NCBI GenBank assembly: GCA_038230515.1 | Contig: JBBRND010000021.1 | Span: forward strand, 1-64,000 | Length of the DNA stretch: 64,000 bases | From: JAPLDB01 sp038230515 | Lineage (GTDB): Bacteria > Bacteroidota > Bacteroidia > AKYH767-A > 2013-40CM-41-45 | Reading direction: 5' to 3' | Program-made: the position numbers and the translations under genes | Notes under the pieces: generated by a model | What the model saw: the letters and a program-made list of their open reading frames with translations, nothing else | What the model was told of the DNA's origin: nothing | Database searches by the model: none | Shown here: positions 58,836 to 64,000 of the stretch, piece by piece | Layout of the letters: each line of letters starts with the position of its first letter | Position numbering within the stretch: the first letter of the stretch is position 1

Positions 58836-61025
58836 TTACTTTATCATCACCAACTCCCTGTACTTAGCGAGCGGCCACATTTCGTCATCAACGATCATTT
58901 CAAGTTTATCCACATGGTCGCGAATGGTTTCGAAGTACGGACGGACTTTATCGCAGTAAGCAACGGCTTTCTCTCTTGCGTTCTCCAGTTTGTTCGCCTT
59001 CTTACGGGCTTCAATCATGGCTGTTACTTCAGAATGAATAGCAGTGATGTGTTCGCTAATCTCTTTTATCATTTCCATCTGCATTGAATAACTCTCCGCT
59101 TTCATACCGATGTCTTTTAATCCTTTCACATTTTCTGCTAACATGGTTTGATACTTGATGGTAGCGGGTATAATATGGTTAATGGCAAGATCTCCCATCA
59201 CACGTGCTTCGATCTGAAGTTTCTTGATGTAGGTCTCAAGCAATATCTCGTGGCGCGCTTCTGCTTCACGGTGACTGAAAATATTATTCTCTTCAAACAG
59301 CTTCAGTGATTTCTTCGACACAAATGCATCAAGTGCCGGTGGAGTAGTAGTGATGTTGCTGAGTCCGCGTTTCTTTGCTTCGTGAAGCCATTCATCTCCA
59401 TAACCGTTTCCTTCGAAGCGGATGTTTTTTGAATCAACAATATACTGGCGGAGTACTTTTAGAATCGCTTCGTCTTTCTTCACGTTCTTTTTTATCAACT
59501 CATCCACTTCTGTTTTGAATTCGCGAAGCTGATTGGCAACAATGGTGTTGAGAACCATCATCGCATTGGAAGAATTTGCTGAGGAACCCACTGCACGGAA
59601 TTCAAATTTGTTTCCGGTGAATGCAAATGGTGAAGTGCGGTTGCGGTCTGTGTTGTCAAGAAGAATTTCAGGAATCTTGCCGATGTTCAGTTTGATCGCT
59701 GTCTTTTGTTCAGGGCTCATCTTTTTATCGCTCACGCTTTTTTCAATTTCATCCAACACTTTGCTCAACTGTCCGCCAAGGAAAATACTCATAATGGCGG
59801 GAGGAGCTTCGTTTGCACCAAGGCGGTGATCATTACTTGCAGATGCAATGCTTGCGCGAAGAAGATCGGCATGTTCGTACACGGCTTTAATTGTGTTGAT
59901 GAAAAACGTAAGGAACATCAAATTGCTTTTCGGATTTCCTCCCGGAGATAAAAGATTTTTTCCTGTGTTCGTGCCGATACTCCAATTGTTATGCTTGCCG
60001 CTTCCGTTAATTCCCGCGTATGGTTTTTCATGCAGAAGAACTTTAAAGTTGTGCCTTCGGGCTACCTTCTCCATCAAGTCCATCAAAAGCGCGTTGTGAT
60101 CTACGGCAAGATTTATCTCTTCGAACACGGGCGCACATTCAAACTGACTCGGTGCAACTTCGTTGTGACGTGTCTTAAGAGGAATTCCCAACTTGTACGC
60201 TTCGGTTTCAAAGTCTAGCATGAAAGCGTAGGCGCGCTCAGGAATACTTCCGAAGTAATGATCTTCCAACTGTTGCCCTTTAGCAGGCGAATGTCCGAAC
60301 AGGGTGCGGCCGGTAATTTGTAAATCCGTACGAGAGTTGAGTAGAGCTGTATCAACTAAAAAATATTCTTGCTCTACACCGAGTGTTGCAAAAACTTTGT
60401 TGATGTCCTTATCAAAATACTGAGCGACTGCTACAGCAGAATTGTCGAGCGCGTGAAGCGCTTTCAGCAAAGGTGCTTTGTAGTCGAGCGTTTCTCCTGT
60501 ATAAGAAACGAACACAGTTGGGATACAAAGTGTTTTTCCATTTGCGCTTTCCATGATAAAAGCAGGGGAGCTCGGATCCCATGCAGTGTATCCTCTTGCT
60601 TCAAAAGTATTTCTGATGCCTCCACTCGGAAAGCTGGAAGCATCGGGTTCCTGCTGTGCAAGTGCATTTCCCGAAAACGTATCAATTGCTTTGCCGTCAT
60701 GAATGTCGAAAAAGGCATCGTGCTTCTCTGCAGTCAAACCTGTGAGTGGCTGAAACCAGTGTGTGTAATGAGTAGCACCTTTTGTGGTTGCCCATTCTTT
60801 CATACCGACAGCAACAAGATCGGCCGCTTTGCGGTCTATCTTTTCACCGGTGTTGATAGCAGCGTTTACTGCTTTGAGGGCTTCCTTCGGAAGATACTTA
60901 CTCATGGCATCGTGGTTAAATACATTGATGCCGAAGAAATCGCTCACCTTGTTTGATGGTGGAGCGTACTTTAATGCTGTGCGCGAGAGCATGGTTTCGA
61001 GAGCGCGGAAACGGAGAGTTGACAT
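58836..61025 (-). CDS. glnN: Glutamine synthetase type III
   Basis: The 729-residue protein is a GSIII, the long dodecameric form common in Bacteroidota. Marks: RTLFGHSPAKGQQLEDHYFGSIPERAYAFMLDFETEAYKLGIPLKTRHNEVAPSQFECAPVFEEINLAVDHN (Mg and ATP site), LLHEKPYAGINGSGKHNNWSIGTN, and GNKFEFRAVGSSANSSNAMMVLN. It joins ammonia to glutamate using ATP. It stands alone; the upstream leader carries GTTTAAN heptamers (61037-61071). Confidence 0.95.
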   Translation of the reverse strand: MSTLRFRALETMLSRTALKYAPPSNKVSDFFGINVFNHDAMSKYLPKEALKAVNAAINTGEKIDRKAADLVAVGMKEWATTKGATHYTHWFQPLTGLTAEKHDAFFDIHDGKAIDTFSGNALAQQEPDASSFPSGGIRNTFEARGYTAWDPSSPAFIMESANGKTLCIPTVFVSYTGETLDYKAPLLKALHALDNSAVAVAQYFDKDINKVFATLGVEQEYFLVDTALLNSRTDLQITGRTLFGHSPAKGQQLEDHYFGSIPERAYAFMLDFETEAYKLGIPLKTRHNEVAPSQFECAPVFEEINLAVDHNALLMDLMEKVARRHNFKVLLHEKPYAGINGSGKHNNWSIGTNTGKNLLSPGGNPKSNLMFLTFFINTIKAVYEHADLLRASIASASNDHRLGANEAPPAIMSIFLGGQLSKVLDEIEKSVSDKKMSPEQKTAIKLNIGKIPEILLDNTDRNRTSPFAFTGNKFEFRAVGSSANSSNAMMVLNTIVANQLREFKTEVDELIKKNVKKDEAILKVLRQYIVDSKNIRFEGNGYGDEWLHEAKKRGLSNITTTPPALDAFVSKKSLKLFEENNIFSHREAEARHEILLETYIKKLQIEARVMGDLAINHIIPATIKYQTMLAENVKGLKDIGMKAESYSMQMEMIKEISEHITAIHSEVTAMIEARKKANKLENAREKAVAYCDKVRPYFETIRDHVDKLEMIVDDEMWPLAKYRELVMIK

Positions 61026-61036
61026 GGTATTAATTT

Positions 61037-61071
61037 GTTTAAAGTTTAAGGTCTAACGTTTAATGTTAATG
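61037..61071. repeat. Five 7-bp repeats upstream of glnN
   Basis: GTTTAAA, GTTTAAG, GTCTAAC, GTTTAAT, GTTAATG in strict register, 12 nt upstream of the glnN start. The rest of 61026-61370 contains no gene. Confidence 0.8.
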
Positions 61072-61312
61072 GCTATTGGCTTCTTGCTGCTTTCTTTTTC
61101 TCCTGACTGTTGCCTTTTCCTATTGTTTGCTGCTTATTGCCCACAGCCAACCTGAATTTAAGGGGATGTCCGATCAAATACTGCTAAAATTTCGGCAATG
61201 ATACATAAAAATATAGGGGTATGTCAAGAAAAAAGTAATACTTTTTATCAACAGGTGGTAAAAAATAAGGGGTGAGAAGGAAAAACAGAGGGGTTTCTTC
61301 TGAAAGGAAGAG

Positions 61313-61340
61313 GTTTAAAGTCTAAAGTTTAATGTTGAAC
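61313..61340. repeat. Four 7-bp repeats, second GTTTAAA-type locus
   Basis: GTTTAAA, GTCTAAA, GTTTAAT, GTTGAAC: same family of words as 61037-61071, about 275 nt away. Confidence 0.8.
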
Positions 61341-61370
61341 AGCCGACTCCTGACTTTAAACGGCTTAGTG

Positions 61371-62279
61371 CTACTTGTGAACTACACAAACCTTTTTGCT
61401 AACGGTGAAGTCCGCACCCCTAATCTTTACAAAATAAAGTCCGGCTGCAAAATTTTTTATGCTGATGGTGACTGCATCATCAGTAATTGATTTATCCCAA
61501 ACTAATTTTCCGAAAGCATCATACATATTGATGTGCGCAGGTTTGTTGTTATTCTTGCTGACTTGAAAACTTAATTCATCATCAGCAGGATTGGGAAATA
61601 TGGAGATCCTGTTATCATCACTCAATTCTGATACTCCCGTAGGGGAACAATAATAGGTAGCATTTAATGTTATCATTGAGTTTGCTGCTGTTCCCATGGT
61701 TTCGACAACTGAAGAAGCATTTCCTTTTTTACAGAAGAAAATGAAAGGCACGGTATCGGGAAGAGAAGCAATTATTGTAGAGCCCAATCTCTGAAAAACA
61801 TTTCTAAACGCTGTATCAAGAGCGGAGTAAGTAACAGGAAAAAATGAATAAGCAATAATGTAATTTCCGTTCTCAAGAGAGTCGAGTACGTGAGCCATTG
61901 CTTGAATTTGTGCGCTATCATTTGAACGGTAAATAAAATAATTCTCCGGGCGCGCACGACAGTTGTAAATGGTTCCGGGTCCATTAATACAGTCCTGATC
62001 AGGATCTACAAATGAGTTTTCCTGACCGAAATTATGGTTGCAATTATTTATTGGGAGGCAAGTCGAAGAATCAATTATTGCAATATGAATTGAAGGGGTG
62101 CTCGTACAACCACTATATTCCCAAACCTGACTATTAATTGAATATCCGGTGGCATTTACTTCGGAACCATTAGCAGGACTTCCATAATCAGTGACCTGAA
62201 GAGAATAAGCCGCCTGTGAACTTCCTTTAATTGAAAAAAGAAAAAGGCCGCAGAAAAGCAAGAGAAAAATCTTTTTCAT
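61371..62279 (-). CDS. Secreted T9SS protein of unknown function
   Basis: The 302-residue protein has a signal peptide (MKKIFLLLFCGLFLFSIKGSSQ), a domain with DYGSPANGSEVNATGYSINSQVWEYSGC and Cys-containing loops (CTSTPS, CLPINNC, DCINGPGTIYNC), and a T9SS domain from about residue 228 (IFPNPADDELSFQ ... FVKIRGADFTVSKKVCVVHK). It resembles the ILEI/lectin-like N-terminal parts seen in large Bacteroidota T9SS proteins but is short. A broken copy of its last residues lies upstream at 62358-62420. Confidence 0.75.
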   Translation of the reverse strand: MKKIFLLLFCGLFLFSIKGSSQAAYSLQVTDYGSPANGSEVNATGYSINSQVWEYSGCTSTPSIHIAIIDSSTCLPINNCNHNFGQENSFVDPDQDCINGPGTIYNCRARPENYFIYRSNDSAQIQAMAHVLDSLENGNYIIAYSFFPVTYSALDTAFRNVFQRLGSTIIASLPDTVPFIFFCKKGNASSVVETMGTAANSMITLNATYYCSPTGVSELSDDNRISIFPNPADDELSFQVSKNNNKPAHINMYDAFGKLVWDKSITDDAVTISIKNFAAGLYFVKIRGADFTVSKKVCVVHK

Positions 62280-62357
62280 GGGAATGGTTTTTAATTTTCC
62301 TGAAAGATAGAAGTTTATTCTGATAGCAAATCCGGAATTTTGGCTACGAGAAGAAAT

Positions 62358-62420
62358 CTATTCGTGAACTACACAAATCTTTCGGCTAACGGAGCAGTCA
62401 AAAAAAATAACTTTCGCAAA
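62358..62420 (-). pseudogene. T9SS sorting-domain 3' remnant (related to 61371-62279)
   Basis: Read on minus, FAKVIFFDCSVSRKICVVHE-stop closely parallels FVKIRGADFTVSKKVCVVHK-stop at the end of the neighbour. Upstream the frame meets a stop at once. It is a leftover of a duplicated or replaced T9SS gene. Confidence 0.65.
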
Positions 62421-62441
62421 CTAAAATCAGGTTATCAAAAT

Positions 62442-62645
62442 TCACTTCATCGCCACTGCTTCTTTGATTAGTTGCTGCTTAGCGCTGTTGTAAATTTTTT
62501 CGAGGTGAGAAAAAGCTTTGTTCTAATGTTCGAGGATATTGTCGGCTCCTTTGGCTTCGTAATAGAAGTTAGCCCCCCTGAAGGAATCAAAAATGTATTC
62601 CTTCCATTCCGGGACTAAAGGGGTACCGCTGTTTGCTTTTTTCAT
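62442..62645 (-). pseudogene. Broken small gene with an in-frame stop
   Basis: The minus frame from ATG 62645 runs MKKANSGTPLVPEWKEYIFD and on to ADNILEH, then a TAG at 62523-62525, then NKAFSHLEKIYNSAKQQLIK to TGA at 62442. Both halves read as natural protein in one frame, so this is most simply a gene of at least 67 residues with a nonsense mutation. An earlier 5' part may also be lost. Family not recognised. This and the remnant above fill 62280-62684. Confidence 0.55.
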
Positions 62646-62684
62646 CAAAACCAACAGCCGCACCAGATTAAAGACACCCTCATT

Positions 62685-63023
62685 TTAAACATCGCAATCT
62701 GAAACCTGAAGTTTGAGGTAGATTTTTTTTTCTGCTTTTTTAAAACCACATACATTGTGATAGCCTTTTAAACGTCTCTTCTTGAAATAGAGATCAAATT
62801 TTAAGTGATCCGGAAAGAGAGGAAAGTCGAAGTTGAAAACATCTTCCGGATTTCCGCCTACATCATAATTTCCATCGCTAAAAAAATCGCTGACGGACGC
62901 AATACTTTTTTTCTTAATTCTTTTATCAGAATAGAGTTTTCCAATAATGCAGTCAGTAAAAGCATTCTTTTCCCAACTCGGGTTGATCTCATCAAAAATG
63001 AAAACCTTGTCGTATTTATTCAT
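62685..63023 (-). CDS. Hypothetical protein (112 aa)
   Basis: From ATG 63023 the protein has 112 residues, starting MNKYDKVFIFDEINPSWEKNAFTDCIIGKLYSDKRI. It has no signal peptide and is Lys/Asp/Phe-rich. A longer frame from 63140 would add 39 residues without family character. No family recognised. It sits beside the broken gene, so it may itself belong to a decaying island. Confidence 0.5.
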   Translation of the reverse strand: MNKYDKVFIFDEINPSWEKNAFTDCIIGKLYSDKRIKKKSIASVSDFFSDGNYDVGGNPEDVFNFDFPLFPDHLKFDLYFKKRRLKGYHNVCGFKKAEKKIYLKLQVSDCDV

Positions 63024-63253
63024 TACAATATTTTTCCGAAAGTTACAACGTGCTCTTGAAAATAAAAAGCCGGCAAAGAATTTTTCATCTGGCGGGGTTG
63101 GAACTTCTTGAACCCATCGCGTAATAATTGCACACGTCATCTTGCTGAAATCTTAACCCCTTCTGATCTTCCCCAAGCGGGAGGAACCTACGCACCTGCG
63201 TTATGTAGCAACGATTGACAGTGTACCTATTTAATAGATTTTTTTGAGCATTG

Positions 63254-63300
63254 GCTGTTTCTTCCCTATCCCAAGGGAGAGGGGCCGGGGGAGAGGTAAA
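63254..63300. repeat. REP-like element, copy left of the DUF559 gene
   Basis: GCTGTTTCTTCCC ... CCCAAGGGAGAGGGGCCGGGG ... GAGAGGTAAA. It contains CCCTATCCC-AA-GGGAGAGGG (one mismatch) and a G-rich tail. It is a direct, same-orientation match to 63778-63826. It is the only notable feature in 63024-63344. Confidence 0.8.
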
Positions 63301-63344
63301 TGCGCGAGGTTGTATAAGCAATTCCCCTAAATAATTTCTCCATC

Positions 63345-63722
63345 CTACCCTTCCTTCACTACCCTCCTAATCTCCTCTACCACTTTTTCAATTTCATTCC
63401 ATACCTCTTCGTTCGAAAAGCGAATAACGCGCAATCCGAGTTCATTCATCTGGTATGTGCGGGCTTGGTCATATTCTTTTTGATCTTTCTCATCATGAAT
63501 ACCTCCATCCACTTCAACTACGAGTAATTTCTCATGACAATAAAAGTCAGCAATAAAGCGACCGATGGGATGCTGCCGTCTGAATTTTAATCCTTCCAGA
63601 TTTTTTCTTCGCAGCTCCTGCCACAACTTATATTCTGCTCCGGTTAGTTTTTTCCGAAGATCACCCGCTTTCTGAAAAACAGAAGGCGCACTTCCATAGT
63701 AAAAGGATTTGTCTTTTCCCAT
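63345..63722 (-). CDS. DUF559 endonuclease-like protein
   Basis: The 125-residue protein shows the DUF559 pattern. LRKKLTGAEYKLWQELRRKNLEGLKFRRQHPIGRFIADFYCHEKLLVVEVDGGIHDEKDQKEYDQART carries the D...E-x-DG catalytic core of the restriction-endonuclease-like (Vsr-related) fold. LRVIRFSNEEVWNEIEKVVEEI closes the domain. The family is thought to nick or cleave DNA, but targets are unknown. It lies exactly between two same-orientation REP-like repeats 480 bp apart, suggesting it belongs to their unit. Confidence 0.9.
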   Translation of the reverse strand: MGKDKSFYYGSAPSVFQKAGDLRKKLTGAEYKLWQELRRKNLEGLKFRRQHPIGRFIADFYCHEKLLVVEVDGGIHDEKDQKEYDQARTYQMNELGLRVIRFSNEEVWNEIEKVVEEIRRVVKEG

Positions 63723-63777
63723 TCTCAGAAAAAGATAAAAGTAAAAGTTTTAGAAGAACACAGCAACTTTTTTGTTC

Positions 63778-63826
63778 GCTGTTTCCCCCCTCTCCCCTGA
63801 GAGAGCGGGCTGGGGGGAGAGGTAAA
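63778..63826. repeat. REP-like element, copy right of the DUF559 gene
   Basis: GCTGTTTCCCCCCTCTCCCC ... GCGGGCTGGGGGGAGAGGTAAA. It starts (GCTGTTTC, after a T-run) and ends (GAGAGGTAAA) like the copy at 63254-63300. Confidence 0.8.
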
Positions 63827-63827
63827 C

Positions 63828-64000
63828 CTACTCTGTAATAGTAACCGTAAACATCTTGCTCCACGGGCTACTCTTGCTGTTGTCGCTGTTGTTTTTCCAG
63901 CGGCAGAAGCCGTAGATTTTTTTTCCGGCATCGGCAATGTCGTTTTCAATTTTAAAGCGTGCCTTGCTGCTTGCGGTAACCTGGCTGCATGCAGCAGGAT
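63828..64000 (-). CDS. C-terminal end of a hypothetical, FN3-like protein (runs off right edge)
   Basis: The minus frame from base 64000 reads ARFKIENDIADAGKKIYGFCRWKNNSDNSKSSPWSKMFTVTITE with a stop at 63828-63830 (frame in phase from about 63999). The ending resembles the last strands of a fibronectin-III-like domain (YxFCRWxN ... GPWSxxFxVxI). It lies beyond the REP-like repeat. The rest is outside the window. Confidence 0.65.
   Translation of the reverse strand, partial: PAACSQVTASSKARFKIENDIADAGKKIYGFCRWKNNSDNSKSSPWSKMFTVTITE

Noticed and set aside
63085..63321. A 78-residue minus frame over the left REP-like element
   Set aside because: It is open only because of the G/C-rich repeat and has no protein-like pattern.

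Overview
The window is chromosomal DNA from a member of the Bacteroidota. Evidence for this: many secreted proteins end in a type IX secretion (T9SS, Por) sorting domain; promoters have the -7 box TAnnTTTG, some with a TTTG box about 20 nt upstream; SecD and SecF are fused; glutamine synthetase is type III; and there is a PorE-like OmpA protein. Ribosome binding sites are weak or absent. The sequence gives no secure genus. I see no rRNA, tRNA, CRISPR array, insertion sequence or prophage.

Layout. (1) 1-202: the start of a gene that runs off the left edge. (2) About 338-7920: an accessory array of plus-strand genes. They include a peptidyl-arginine-deiminase-like enzyme, a T9SS protein, a frameshifted Fic protein with a small antisense partner carrying a VbhA-like inhibitory motif, a DUF2975 membrane protein, an immunity-like protein, a lipoprotein, and a GNAT-like protein coupled to a 56-residue protein. 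Related non-coding elements (AAC ... about 45 nt ... GTT, partly self-complementary) separate the genes, and several genes carry their own promoter. This resembles an integron cassette array without an integrase (CALIN). (3) 8.0-10.1 kb: 21-bp tandem repeats, a carotenoid hydroxylase and a glutaryl-CoA-dehydrogenase-like enzyme. (4) 10.25-18.05 kb: a six-gene operon with two membrane glycosyltransferases, two cobalamin-type radical SAM enzymes, a methyltransferase and a nucleotidyltransferase. (5) 18.1-25.7 kb: outer-membrane protein, GNAT, YqeY, cold-shock protein, then a phosphorelay (response regulator, hybrid kinase, T9SS propeller protein, Hpt). (6) 26-33.8 kb: PheS, cyclophilin, lipoprotein, PKD/T9SS protein, TatA, SecDF. 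(7) 34-50.8 kb: ProS, outer-membrane proteins, TPR protein, zinc-ribbon protein, Nif3-like protein, LpxK, PNP, a HEPN/MNT pair, RsmF-like methyltransferase and a secreted esterase. (8) 50.9-61 kb: HemH, Lpd, Lnt, PurM, PorE-like protein and GlnN, all on minus. (9) 61.3-64 kb: a T9SS protein, decayed gene remnants, and a DUF559 endonuclease between two REP-like repeats.

The most unusual signal is repeat structure with a period of seven. Four intergenic loci (8037-8330, 20754-21005, 25704-25913, 34691-34921) are spacer-free tandem arrays of exactly 21-bp units, and the unit sequence differs at each locus. In addition, at least eleven short runs have 7-bp units (or 14-bp units made of two sevens). 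They lie at gene starts and also inside coding sequences. Together they suggest a repeat-generating process that keeps the period but not the sequence.
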